Shown in pieces: positions 23,851-34,850 of a DNA stretch of 64,000 nucleotides. Position numbers and translations under genes: made by a program. The DNA comes from Vitellaria paradoxa (Eukaryota > Streptophyta > Magnoliopsida > Ericales > Sapotaceae), in the NCBI GenBank assembly GCA_019916065.1, contig CM034236.1, positions 12,229,167-12,293,166 on the forward strand. The letters run 5' to 3'. Positions within the stretch are counted from its first letter, which is position 1. Each line of letters opens with the position of its first letter. The notes under the pieces were generated by a model that did not search any database, was not told the DNA's origin, and saw nothing but the letters and a program-made list of their open reading frames with translations.

Positions 23851-24247
23851 GGGTGCGTTTGTTTGAGGGATAAAGAGGTGGGATTGGATAAGTAATTCGT
23901 GGGTCTCACGGATTAGAGGAATAATGAAGTATTTGTTTGATATCCGTGGACTCCACGAATTGGATGAGTTGTGGCCTAAATGGCTAGATGTGGTATCCCG
24001 TGAGGCACGTGGGATTAATAATCTCCCGTTGCCGGATTTGTTTCCCTTCAAAATTTAAAGGTTCAAAATTATTTTCTATCACATCACATATCAAATCATA
24101 TTTTTTATCCAACTTTATATCTTACCAATCAAATACTAAAAAAATAATGCTACATAAAAAATTAATCACATCTTTTATTCAATCTTATTAGTGGATCCTA
24201 CAGTATTACTTATCCCCTATTATCCAATCCCTCAAACAAACGCAACC
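23851..24247. mobile_element. 397-bp MITE in duplication copy 2
   Basis: Terminal inverted repeats GGGTGCGTTTGTTTGAGGGA (left) and GGTTGCGTTTGTTTGAGGGA (right, read inward), 18 of 20 identical, flanked by TAT on both sides (23848-23850 and 24248-24250). Copy 1 lacks it near 18187. End motif and 3-bp duplication point to the PIF/Harbinger group, although TAT is not the usual TWA target. Confidence 0.85.
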
Positions 24248-25989
24248 TATGTGTAATAAGTGGGAATTACTCCAAAGCCTTCAACGGCCTTTTATGACCC
24301 TATTTTGCCAATTTTGCCCTCCTTCAATTTGATTAATTACTATTTTGCTTGGATACACGAAAGCCAAAGCACTCGGACATTCGGATGCAATATTTGTATT
24401 CATCAGTAGTTCCTTTTTTTTTTTTTTAAAGTAATAATAAAAGTCTTTCTGACATTTTTTTTTTTGATCTTCTTTCTATTTAAAATTTATTCCCTTTTTT
24501 TCGTGTGTGTCTTTTTTCAAATTTTTAGGAGTTTGTTTTTTATTTTTATTTCATTTTTTTCAGGGTTACAATTTGTTTTTATTTATATTCTATCTTCTTA
24601 TATCTATTTGTAAATCTATTCTATACAATAAGTAGTAATATTTTTTTTTTAAATTTTAACGATCTTTTGGTCTATTTTTTTTTTAATTCTGTCCTCACTT
24701 TTTATCTATATCTATTGAAATTATCCTTCGTATGTTTTGGATATGTTTCTTTAAGATTTTAATGATTTTTTTGGTTCATTATTTTTTAATTTCACCTTTA
24801 CTTTTGGTTTATATATATATATATATATACTAAAATTATTCTTAACATATTTTGAATATAGTATATATCTTAATCTTTCTTGATTATATTATAAAACTAG
24901 TTATGTCAAAGATTTTTTTTTTTTATTTTGCAAAAAAGTAACAAGAAAATCAAACAAAAGTTTCTTCCCGTCTTCATTTTCTTTTTGTTTTTAATATTTC
25001 ACTCGCATCTTTGTATCTTTATCTTTCTCCATATATCCAAAAAAAAAAAAAAAGAGATAGAAATTCAAAATTTCTTCTCTTGTTTAATTAGATTATGATA
25101 TAAAACGTAAAGAATATGTATGAAATTTAAAAAACTAAAATTAATTATACTAAAAAATTTAATATATTAATTAATACCTTTTATTTATTTTTTTAAATCC
25201 ATTCACATATGAGTATATATTTAGGATTTTATAATTTTTTTCATTTTTTATAGTTATTTCTTTTTATTTTCACTTCAATTTCTTTTATTTTTCCCACCAA
25301 ATTTTTACTCCAAATTAGAATTTTAGATTTTTTTAGAAAGCTCATTTTTTTATCAATTATTTTTCCTCTTTTTTATTATTTTATTTTATATTATCTAATT
25401 TTTGTCTCTATATCTTTCTCTCTATAAAAAAAAAAAAAGAAAGAATACTTATTCAAAATTCATTCATTATTTGTGTCATGTTGCAACATAAAAGGAAAAA
25501 TAAATTGAAGTTAAGGAAATTAAAATTAACTAAATAAAAAACAAATGTATTGATAAATGTCTTTTATTTTATTATAAAATTTTTTTAATCCATTCAAACA
25601 AAGATAAAATACTTTTTTTCATAATTATTTTTCTTTATATTTTTTTATTATTTTATTTAATGATTGTGAATTTTTCTTCTCACTCTCTCACGTCTCTCTC
25701 TTTAGACGACAATTTTAATATTTTCAAAGTTTTTTTAATGATTGTTGAAAGCATAAATTTATATTCACTTAGACTGTGTTTCGATTAATAATTTGTTGCA
25801 GAAAAAAGAACGAGATTTGAATTTAAAATTCTTCTTGTTTAAATTATGATAGAAAATACAAAGAAAAATACATAAAATTAAGAAATTAAAATTAATTAAA
25901 TTAAAAAAATTAATATATTAGTGAATATTTTATTATATTATAATTTTTAAATTCGTTTAAATAAGGATATATTTGAGATTTATATTTTT

Positions 25990-26165
25990 TCATATGCGCG
26001 AGGCTCCTATTAGTGGATTTGCACCCCTGCGCGCGACTAAGACGTGACGCGCGCCCGGTTAATTAGTTTCCGGATTAGTTTTTACAAATTGCATTGAGCC
26101 TTGACCCAATGCTCAAGCCGCGCGAGACCTCCCCTTATTTCTAGCCACATTCACAAACCTACTAA
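25990..26165. other. GC-rich island in AT-rich DNA
   Basis: About 175 bp with several GCGCG stretches (GCGCGAGG, CTGCGCGCGAC, GACGCGCGCCCGG, GCCGCGCGAGACC), surrounded by DNA that is mostly A/T. It sits at a point where the two duplication copies differ. It may be part of an inserted element. No open frame, tRNA or known motif could be recognised. Confidence 0.5.
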
Positions 26166-26915
26166 GGTGCAATGACTTATAAAGTAGATAAACTTTCATG
26201 TTTTTTTTCAATATGGGACAGACACATTGTTTTAAAAATATACTTAGTTCCAACATATATTACCTCCATTGGTGAGATTTTAAGTTCAACACCCCTTAGA
26301 ATGAATAAAAATAGTTATTTCTTTGGTAGTTTGTGCGCTATTATACTTTCTTAGAATTCATGAAAAAATGAATTTCCAGTAAAAAGGATATAGCATACAT
26401 AATTTTTTTTTTTTTTTAAAAGGTAACCCCTTAGTTATGAATTGTTTCATTAATTCACCTAATATGGTAATTTTTTTTCCCCATTGAATCAAAGGTTCTT
26501 ATAATTCACATAAACTACAAACTATTTCGTTTTAATCAAGAAAGTAAAAAATAAAACAATTAATTAAATTAACCTAATTTTTGGTATCTCGTCAATTGGA
26601 ACCTTGACCCTATATGTATGAAGTGATTTTCTTTACATCTTTATCAAGGAACCAACCTTGGAAAGATGGAAGTACTAAAATAGTGTCCGGTGAAAACTTG
26701 ATGTCTAAATATTGGACCCAGCCTCTTCATTCATTCATGAATTATATAGCATTTTCCATATATATATATATATATATATTTTGTAATAGGGAGAAATTTT
26801 TTTTGTAAACCCTTTACACTTCATAAGGACAGCATCTTATATGTCAATAGGTTAAACTTTGTACTTTTGGCACCAGGACTTATCTTTGGTTATTAAGGTC
26901 TAAGAGGCAATTATA

Positions 26916-27061
26916 AGAGTGTTTGGTTGACAAAAGTTTAGTCAAAAAGTATATTAAAAGTATAAAGATTTGATATAAAAGTAATATGTGGTAAAATTTG
27001 ATTAAAAAAAAGTACAAAAAATTGGTAAGTATTGGTTGGTTTTAAAAAGCCAAACATCTCT
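26916..27061. mobile_element. 146-bp MITE, family shared with 14639-14794
   Basis: Left end AGAGTGTTTGGTTGACAAAA and right end, read inward, AGAGATGTTTGGCTTTTTAA, flanked by TATA on both sides. Copy 1 reads straight through at about 21225 without it, so the insertion followed the duplication. Confidence 0.8.
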
Positions 27062-27630
27062 TATATACATATATATATATATATATATATAGATGTAATA
27101 AAATAAAATAAAAAAATAATTATAGATATGCGCTTATCTATATATTTATATGTCCTATCCATTTATTGTCATTTACGTGTGTGTGTGTATATATATATAT
27201 GTTAATTATGACTTAGTATTCGAATATTTTGATTCGAACCCATGTTTTTCAACCCAAAAAAAAGTTGCATGCTCCAATTGAAATTTTTGATTAGTTTTAA
27301 TTAATGGAGTAGAAGGCTTCAAATTTTTCTTTTTTGGACCTATTTCGAAATTTTTGTTTGTAACCCATATATATATATATAGGGACGGTTAGTAGTTAGA
27401 GGTTTGTGTTATTTTTAGCCTGTAAACCGAAATTAGTAGAAATGATTCATTCTTTCCGTGAATGTAGATAGTGTTACCGAGTCATGTACATTTGTGTGTG
27501 TGTTTTTTTTTTTTTTTTTAATTTATTTTTTATTTATTTGTTCACTTCCACTCAGCAATATGTTCGTAAAATTAATACTCCAATTATAGATAATTGTATA
27601 TGTACATAAACAATAGTGTGTTGTTATCTT

Positions 27631-27965
27631 AAAAAAAAAAAAAAAGGATTTAACCTCGAGAGATTCACTCCCTAGGTCAAACCCCTAGAGAGTGAATCTC
27701 TTTTGGTTTGTGCCACACATATCGGCCCCTCAACATGTATAGCGGTCAATCGCGAACTCGCGTAGCGGCGGGGAGTCGGACCCACACCCAAGAACTGGAT
27801 ACGGTTTGTCCAGCCAAGGAGGCCCGTCCTACCAACCTTTACTACGCTTTGCGCCCGGGAGGCTGGCCCCAAGTTTTTGCTAGAGAGGAGACTTGAACTT
27901 GAGACCTTAGGGTGGTAAGCCTCTAAGTCCCAGTCCAAGACCATCCCATCTAACCCCTTGGGGTT
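27631..27965 (-). mobile_element. tRNA-derived SINE, copy 2 (T-tail)
   Basis: Same family and orientation as 17819-18153. The target duplication is AGTGTGTTGTTATCTT (27615-27630). The right-hand copy at 27966-27988 has a 7-bp internal expansion. The uninterrupted site is visible in copy 1 at about 21732. The poly(T) tail (read on the minus strand), the 3' hairpin and the tRNA-like head are all present. Confidence 0.9.
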
Positions 27966-28213
27966 AGTGTGTTGTGTGTTGTTATCTTGGTTCGAATAAA
28001 ACTAGGTAATATATACTTCAATTCTATGGTACGAGTTAATTCAAGAGTTATGTTATGAATAAAAATGTAAATTTAATACATCTTTTATAAACTATAATTT
28101 CAACATTAATCTCTCAACACATAATTAACTATCCAAATCAACTCTCGATCTAATTATTATTTGTAATACTTTCCCCGTTAAATGAATATATAGAAGACCT
28201 GCCCCATTGTTGC

Positions 28214-28823
28214 CATGCGCGGATGCACATAGGGGTAAGAGGGTCAATTGATCCCATTAGAAATAAAATTTTTGTAGAAAATAGGGTTCGTTTGGAGTCA
28301 CAAAAAAATTCAAAAAATTTCAAAAAAATTTCAAAAGTTTTCAAATCCCTCCAATCACATTTTACCACCTATCATTTTTACATCACATCAATCCCATTCA
28401 TTGGTTTTTTTTGGGACTCCAAAAGCACCCTATGGTATAATTTTTGATATATTTTTGTACTTTTACTCCTATAAAATATATCTTTCAAAGCAAATTGTCC
28501 ATATATTTTAAATAATTTACAAGTTTTGCCTCCACTGGAAATAAAATTTTTTTAAAAAACAGTATAATTTTTGAGATATTTTTATATTTTTACCCTTATA
28601 AAATATATATTTCAAAACAAATTACCCCTATACCTCAAGCAATTTACAAGTTTTGCCCTCATTGAAAGTAAAATTTTCTTAAGAAAATAGTATAATTTTT
28701 TAGGTATTTTTGTCCTTTTGTCTCGATAAAATATATCTCTTAAAACAGATTGTCAATAAGTTAAGTATATTGTTTTTATTTATCGACTTGACCCTACTGT
28801 AGCAAAATCTTAGACTGCCACTA
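28214..28823. mobile_element. Non-autonomous hAT-like element
   Basis: A 610-bp insertion flanked by a perfect 8-bp duplication ATTGTTGC (28206-28213 and 28824-28831). Copy 1 shows the empty site (CCCCATTGTTGCGAG, about 21959). Ends are weak inverted repeats: CATGCGCGGATGCAC left, TAGTGGCAGTCTAAG read inward from the right, each followed by AGGGTCAA. The interior is built from about three diverged units of roughly 120 bp containing AAATAAAATTTT...TATAATTTTT...ATAAAATATAT. A second MITE sits inside it. Confidence 0.8.
28284..28430. mobile_element. MITE nested inside the 28214 hAT element
   Basis: Terminal repeats GGGTTCGTTTGGAGTCACAA (left) and GGGTGCTTTTGGAGTCCCAA (right, read inward). It interrupts one of the hAT element's internal units between GAAAATA and TATAATTTTT, which are contiguous in the neighbouring units. 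A related diverged element occurs at 39974-40158. Confidence 0.75.
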
Positions 28824-29415
28824 ATTGTTGCGACCACAATATATCATTCCTCATGCTAGCAATATTGTAAATATATATATATATATATTATTCACTAGAT
28901 AAAACTCAATTTTATAAATATTAGCAACGGAGGCGCACGATGCTTTTAAATTTGAATCAATGATTTATAAAGGAAAAAAAATGGAATGAAAATATATTCA
29001 TAGTTTATGATTAATCAAATAAATTAATAATTTTTCATATCTATTTATTTTCTTTTATTTTTTCCAACCCAATCAAAAAATAAAATAGATGTAGGTTATT
29101 TTCCATTTGCTTTACTTTCTTACATTTTTTTATTTTCATTGAATTTACTTTTTTTTTCTCTCCCTCGCTCTCTCCCTAGTATACCAGGTAATTTTCTTCA
29201 TAAATTTTCCCAATCTTGTATTTTCCCCTCCTCTCCCTATCTTCATTTCCATCTCTACAAGACCACAATTATTTTTACAAATTGAATTAAAAAAAATTAA
29301 ATGTATAAAAAGTTACAAGAAAAATTAATTCAAAGTTATGCGATTTTGCAATCAAACATAAAAAAAAAAAAAAAAAATTCTTTTTATTATTATTATTATT
29401 TTTTTAACGTCCAAG

Positions 29416-30647
29416 TAGGGGTGGCAAAATGGGCAGGTTGGGTGGGTTAGTGATGAGTTTAAATGGGTTGGAGGTTAAATGGGTGCAACCCAAACCCACT
29501 CATTTAAAAGGCGGATTAGATATGGGCGGGTTGAATACGGGTTATATCAAATCCATAAACTCATATCCAACCCATTTACTTATGACCCAACTTACTTTTT
29601 TAAAAAAAAATTAAAAATTTGTTTCAATTAATGTATATATATATATAAATACATCAATATTTAAATTAATTAATATAATATTATACATATTATATAATAT
29701 TATATATTATATTTACATTTTTCAGTTAATTTTGAATTTGTACGAATCGATTTATTTTTTATTCAATTTTAAATCAACAACTATCTCTCTCTCTGCGCGC
29801 GCATGTGCACGTATCGCGTGTGGGGTGTGTGCGCATGTGCCCCCACGCATGTGTGCATGTATGTGCGTGCGCGTGCGCGTGTGCATGTGTGCATGTGTGC
29901 CCCCGCACGTGCGCGTGTGTAGGCGTGTACGCATGTATTTGCACGCGCGTGCATGTGTGTAGGTATGTATGCGTGTGTGCGCGCGCGTGTAGATGTGTAT
30001 GCATGTGTGTGCTCGCGCGTAGGTCTATATGCATGTGTGCGCGCGCGCGTGTAGTCATGTATGTGTGTGTGTGCGTGCGCGCGTGTGTATGTGCCCGCGC
30101 GCATGTATGTAGGCATATATGCATGTGTGTGTGCGTGTGCGCGTGTGTAGGCGTGTATGCGCATGCGTGCATGTGTATGTGCGTGCGCGCGATCATGTAT
30201 ACGTGCACGCACGCGTGTGTAGGCGTGTGTGTGCGCACTCGCGTGTGTAGGCGTGTGTGTATGCGCGCGTGTTTGTGTAGGCGTGTATGTGGGCGCGTGT
30301 GTGTATGTGCGCGTGCGCGCACAGATTATTTGTATTGAGTATGGAGGAGAAGATGAACAGAGAATGGAAGAAGAAGTAAATTATATATAATGTATATATT
30401 ATACATTTATTGTAGATATTGCTAGAGAGAGAGAACAGTGTAAAAAGAGAGGGGTTAAACTAATTTTTTTAACTTAAATGGGTGTTTTAACGGGTCTCAT
30501 TTTATAATCTATTTGTACCCGTTTATAAATAGGTATTTTATAAATTACCTAATTACAATTTAATTAGTAAAATAATAAGACTCAAATCTATTTATTATGA
30601 ATTTAATTAGGTAGATTGATAAGTTTAGGTCAATTTTACCAACCCTG
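29416..30647. mobile_element. Non-autonomous hAT element with TG/CG tract
   Basis: A 1232-bp insertion flanked by the perfect 8-bp duplication CGTCCAAG (29408-29415 and 30648-30655). Copy 1 carries the empty site at about 22552. Terminal repeats are TAGGGGTGGCAAAATGG (left) and CAGGGTTGGTAAAATTG (right, read inward), a common Ac-type hAT end. Subterminal DNA has repeated GGGTTGG, AAATGGGT and CAACCC words. There is no transposase, and the core is the TG/CG tract at 29790-30322. Confidence 0.9.
29790..30322. repeat. Alternating purine-pyrimidine TG/CG tract
   Basis: About 530 bp made almost wholly of GT, GC and AT dinucleotide steps (runs such as GTGTGTGCGCGCGCGTGT), with short CCCC interruptions. 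Alternating GC/GT of this length readily adopts Z-form DNA under supercoiling. It is open in both directions and gives Cys/Val/Arg-rich or His/Thr/Arg-rich peptides, which are artefacts of the repeat. Confidence 0.95.
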
Positions 30648-31160
30648 CGTCCAAGCAAACGGAAATAAGTTTATTCATCCTTATCAAGCAATATGGAAGA
30701 TTACCAAGGGAACCAACAACCAATGAAGAAGGAGCATGAGTCAAACTAGAGCGCTGTGTATTCAAATATAGTACTATTGGATATCATTGCCGACGCAAGC
30801 ATGCATCCTTATATTCGTATATGCGGAGGTGTTCGGTTAATTAAAATTTATTATTTTTTATATTTTTTTAATATCAAAATTTTTATATATTATTTCATTA
30901 TAATTACTTTTATATTAAATTTTTATATTTTTATTATATTTTTTAATTAAACTTTTGTCAAACGAACATCATAACAACGCACATAGTTTTCTAAAAGTAC
31001 TATTTACATTCATGATTCATCTTTGTTTGTAGGTATTCATAATAATTGATGGAACTCTTGTTTTTACATGCTTTAATTATTTGAATGCGACCATTCAGAT
31101 AAACAAATCCCCGTCAGAGACCAGCTGCCTGGCGGTGGTTTGGTTTGCATTCACGATTAA

Positions 31161-31412
31161 GGCTCCGTTTGCTATCAGTAATTATTAGTCAAGTTAATGG
31201 TTACTTTGATAATATTTAGTCAAATTTATTCCTTTATATTTTAATTTTTTTTTAACTTTCAAAGGTAAAAATATCAAATTAACAAAAATAAATTAGTCAA
31301 AAATTATTTTTTTTTTCCCAAACATAAATTTAACTAGATTTTTTTTTATTAGCTACTAACAACTAGTAGCTACATTTTGATTCATTATTTGTTGTAGCTA
31401 CATTTTGGTGTA
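31161..31412. mobile_element. MITE-like insertion in duplication copy 2
   Basis: About 250 bp present in copy 2 and absent from copy 1 (empty site about 23090). The left end GGCTCCGTTTGCTATCAG resembles a PIF/Harbinger terminus. The right side includes a local repeat of GTAGCTACATTTTG, so the right boundary is approximate. Confidence 0.55.
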
Positions 31413-31985
31413 GCTAATTTGTTGTACGCATCATTGATTCATTATTTGTACTAGCATCCAAATGCTCCTAGTTACATTTTGATTGATTATATTTTGTTCA
31501 TCAACAAATTTATATATATATATATATATATATAGAAAATGATATTCTATCGTAATTTCTTTTAGAAAAGTAGAATTATTAAGATGAGAAATAATAGTAT
31601 TGCTGAAAGAATGATAGTTTAGGGCAAGATGGACTTATATGTACATATTTATCTGCCGTTTAGTATTGATTTAGGGTTGTTTTTAATAAAATTTATTTTA
31701 TGAATAAAAAAAAAGACAATAGTAATTTTGTAAATAAAGTTAATTAACTTGGATCCTACTTAGTTTGGCAAATCAAATCATAATCGGCTTTTTTCTGATT
31801 ACTTTTTTTGTCTTACATAGTTTCTCTCTCTCTCTCTCTCCTTTAATTTTTTCTCGTCAAATTTTTTTGATATTCTTTTTTTTTTTAAGTAACTTTCAAC
31901 GAAGCTAGTCACATTTTTTAAAAAATACAAAAAAAAAAAGGAAATAGAAAGCTTAAAAATGAAAAAAAATTCATGTTTGAAATAA

Positions 31986-33850
31986 ATTTGTTAAAAAAAT
32001 TATATTTAATAATGTTTTATTTATATATGAGTTCTCCTCTTTGAGAGATTTTTTTTTTTAGTGAATATAAATAACATGTGTAAAAATTACTGAAGGATTA
32101 AATTTTGCATAGCGCATGACATTTCCCCAGCCGTGTGTGGTGCGGGGGTGTTACTTGAAAGTAAGTCCTGGAAAATGATATGTAATGCTATTTTAAATTT
32201 TCTTTAGATTATTTAAGTCATGTAATGTTTGAAATGGTAAAACATGGGTATGGTAGTCTAGAAATCTTATCATACTTTTCAAATTCTAAGTGATAATTCA
32301 ACAGGTAACACCTTACTTTGCAATTCAATGATTATTAGTTTCAGTTTATTCAGAACCACTAGAGAGTTTACCCGATTCTGATTGTTATATATATATATTG
32401 TTGTTATCATAAATAGAAAATTTTTATTCGAGAAATGCAAATAAATAAATTCAAAGAAAAATGATATTAGCATCTTAACACATCGCTTGAAATAATAAAT
32501 TTGCTAGAGTGTGTGGAATGGTTGATTAATTTGCAATTAGATTTGGTTTCATTTGATGAGATTCTCACTATTCTTATGTTTAGAATTAAAATAAAATTTT
32601 GTGAGTTAGATTTAATTTATTTCATACTTAAATTTTGGGATTTCTATATTATTTATTTAAAATCCAATCCAAAATAATAAAATTTGATAAGAATTCATTA
32701 TTTTTCTAAACTATCTAAGTAATGGATAAATTTATCCTCATATATTATATTTATCATATTTTCTACTTCTTATTAATATGATCAAATTTAGTATTTTTCT
32801 TAAACCAAATCAATTCAATTCTTAAATTCAAAATGTGTTCCAAATATAAAATTTAATTTAATAGATTAAATTAAATTAATTCTTTATTTTAAAACCAAAT
32901 CAATTCTACGTGACGGAATATAAATTTAACTCTAGTATAAATGGTTTAATTTGAAAAAGTAATATAATTTTTTTTTTTTTATAAAATATGTTGATTAAAG
33001 AAATAGATTAGGTATGAATTTAAATCGATCTAATCCATGCACACTCTTAAGAAATACACATTCAAAATATTGAATTCAATACTACTTTATATTTTGATCA
33101 ATTAAAGTGATATTTGAAAATTCTTCATGATGTGATTCAAAGGGAGATTTAGAGTGAGAAAAGAGAAGGATGAAAAAATAAAAAGGAACTGAAAAAGAAA
33201 CATAAAATTTTAGACGTATTATTTTACTTAAATACATTAAAAATGAAAAAAAAAAATTAAAACATATTCATCAATAAATCATATTTTTTATGTTAATTAT
33301 TTTTTTAATTTCTTAAATTTTACATCTTTCTTATTTTATTTTTCAGCATAAACCAAAAGTAATTTTGAATTTCTATTTTTTTTTAAGCTCACAAATTCTT
33401 AATCCAAAGACATCCTTAGATAAATCCGAAATTTGTTTTGAAAATACATTTAAAATTTCCAAGATTGATTTTCTAAATTTTCCTTGTCAAACCAAATTGG
33501 TTTTAGAAATACATTTTAATATTTTTTAACAATTAAGAAAAAAAATAAAAATTACTTGAACAATCAAATCAAACATAATAACAGCCAAAATATTTCACGA
33601 TCTAGAGAGAGAGAGAGAGAGAGAGAGAAAACATAAAATTTTGTATAACGAGGTATGGCACATAAAATTTGACCTGAAAATGGGAAGAAATTTACAAAAT
33701 ACATCAACATTCATTTGTAACCACATAATTGTGTTTACCCGACTCTTTCCCTTTCGCTCCCCCCATAACTAAACTGAAGGTGAAAAAACATGCACTGTTA
33801 GATGCCTATGCATACATACATATACATATATATATATATATATATATATG
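31986..33850. other. AT-rich intergenic, dispersed repeat, no gene seen
   Basis: About 32560-32930 is an inverted, diverged copy of 39590-39930 (shared AAACCAAATCAATTC, TTCTTAAATTCAAA, AAATTTATCC). A GA run lies at 33603-33628. The last 200 bp probably include the 3' UTR of the minus-strand gene ending at 33851. Confidence 0.5.
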
Positions 33851-34177
33851 CTACGTCCGATCTGCTGCGCCAGTACAAAGGAAGGGCACCAAAGGAGCCG
33901 GCTCGTAACAGAACGGAGCCGCCGGATGTTGCCACTTCTCGAACACCATCGGCTTCTCGGTCTCCGTCGTCACCTGACTACGATGGCGTTGGCCCTTACA
34001 AGATTTAATCTCCACCGTCGGATCACGCAGCGACGAAGGCGACGTAACTAAAGGCGATAAAAGAGGGATAGCAATATTCCAGTCCGAGACCGGGCTGATC
34101 TGAATCGACGCCGGTGCCCGGCGCTGCAACCGGCTCGGCTGCGGCCGGCTTTCGGAGCTCTTCGGTTTCTCCGCCAT
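33851..34177 (-). CDS. Small protein similar to Arabidopsis At4g14450
   Basis: A 108-residue, single-exon protein. Conserved blocks known from At4g14450-type plant proteins are clear: SRLQRRAPAS-like (here PSRLQRRAPASIQI, about 24-37), DWNIAIPLLSPL (about 42-53) and EKWQHPAAPFCYEP (about 82-95). No enzyme motif, membrane segment or repeat is visible. The biochemical role of the family is not established to my knowledge, and plastid targeting has been suggested only from sequence. ATG 34175-34177 is preferred because the conserved protein begins MAEKP there. The open frame extends upstream but runs through a CT microsatellite that belongs to the 5' leader. A TATA box and a palindromic element lie about 160-190 bp upstream. 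Base composition is GC-richer than the surroundings, as expected for a real gene. Confidence 0.85.
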   Translation of the reverse strand: MAEKPKSSESRPQPSRLQRRAPASIQISPVSDWNIAIPLLSPLVTSPSSLRDPTVEIKSCKGQRHRSQVTTETEKPMVFEKWQHPAAPFCYEPAPLVPFLCTGAADRT

Positions 34178-34249
34178 ATATTGAGGTAGAAGAGATTGTT
34201 GGAGATTATTAAACTGGAGAGAAAGGTGTGAGATCAGATCGTCGGAGAT

Positions 34250-34255
<6 letters not shown>

Positions 34256-34292
<37 letters not shown>
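34256..34292. repeat. (GA)n/(CT)n run in 5' leader
   Basis: A perfect 37-bp dinucleotide run, read as CT in the sense of the At4g14450-like gene, about 80 bp upstream of its ATG. Such CT-rich leaders are common in plant genes. Confidence 0.9.
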
Positions 34293-34293
<1 letters not shown>

Positions 34294-34336
34294 CTGGTGT
34301 CAATTGAGAAAATTGAGAACGAGGAGGTAAGTTGGC

Positions 34337-34345
34337 AGTATATAT
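34337..34345 (-). promoter_or_regulatory. TATA box of At4g14450-like gene
   Basis: Read on the minus strand, CATATATAC lies about 160 bp before the ATG and about 45 bp upstream of the CT-rich leader, an expected TATA position. Immediately upstream is the inverted repeat at 34349-34363. Confidence 0.6.
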
Positions 34346-34348
34346 GGG

Positions 34349-34363
34349 CGTGTGGATCACACG
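34349..34363. promoter_or_regulatory. Inverted repeat CGTGTG-GAT-CACACG
   Basis: A perfect 6-bp inverted repeat with a 3-bp spacer, starting 3 bp beyond the TATA box on its upstream side. CGTGTG/CACACG half sites resemble ABRE-like and CAMTA-type ((A/C)CGTGT) sites. This is a candidate operator-like regulatory site for the At4g14450-like gene. Confidence 0.45.
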
Positions 34364-34499
34364 TTTGGAAGGGCATAAAAAGGAAACATTCAACGGAAGG
34401 GACAATATGGCTCGGCTACATATTTGGAAGCTGCTCAGTGGTGGTTTCGCAACCATTCGACTCCAGATTTTTTCTGTTTTATATAATTTTTTTTAATCA

Positions 34500-34850
34500 A
34501 AATTTAGTTCTTCGCATTCCATAACTTTTATGCATGTGATTTTTATTCATTAAAAAAATTATAAAAAAATATTTTTGAATAAAAAAATTCATGCACATGT
34601 AAAAAAAAAAAAAAAAAAAAAATTTAACTCTTTCTACCTATGCGAGAATTTCTTTATTTTTAATTAATGATTTTATAATTCTTCTAATGGATGTAAATAG
34701 TATGCTTAAAAGTTACAAAATGAAAATAAAATTAAATTTTGGTAAAAAAATAATTATACAAAAGAAAAACTACAAAAGAAAAAGAAAAATAAAAGTAAAA
34801 CTTAAGCTAATAGTTGCCAAGTTTTGGCAATATTTGGCTCTAACAGTTTC
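34500..34850 (+). repeat. Dispersed repeat, related to 42640-42940
   Basis: Shares ordered blocks with 42640-42940: A- or T-runs beside CATG, TTTTTAAT, ATTCTT, ATGGA then GATG, AATATGCTTAAAAGTT, AAAATTAAATTTTGGTA, and CAATAGTT or TAATAGTT. It is diverged, non-coding and not delimited by clear terminal repeats. Confidence 0.6.

Larger units (their letters stand above)
23630..31985 (+). repeat. Tandem segmental duplication, copy 2
   Basis: Direct repeat of 17618-23629, enlarged to about 8.4 kb by insertions: MITEs at 23851-24247, 26916-27061 and 31161-31412, a SINE at 27631-27965, and hAT-like elements at 28214-28823 and 29416-30647. With these removed, the two copies are of similar length (about 5.1-5.3 kb). 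Divergence includes many substitutions and small indels, so the duplication is not recent. No coding function was found. Confidence 0.9.

Noticed and set aside
29774..30338. Long open frames of 140-180 codons on both strands
   Set aside because: They follow entirely from the alternating TG/CG tract and encode His/Thr/Arg or Cys/Val/Arg strings with no protein-like character.
17618..31985. Duplicated gene pair
   Set aside because: No conserved open frame or exon-like block is shared by the two copies; shared sequence is non-coding.
34178..34456. N-terminal extension of the At4g14450-like protein
   Set aside because: The extra residues are encoded by the leader, including the CT microsatellite, and by the TATA region; conserved protein starts at the ATG at 34177.
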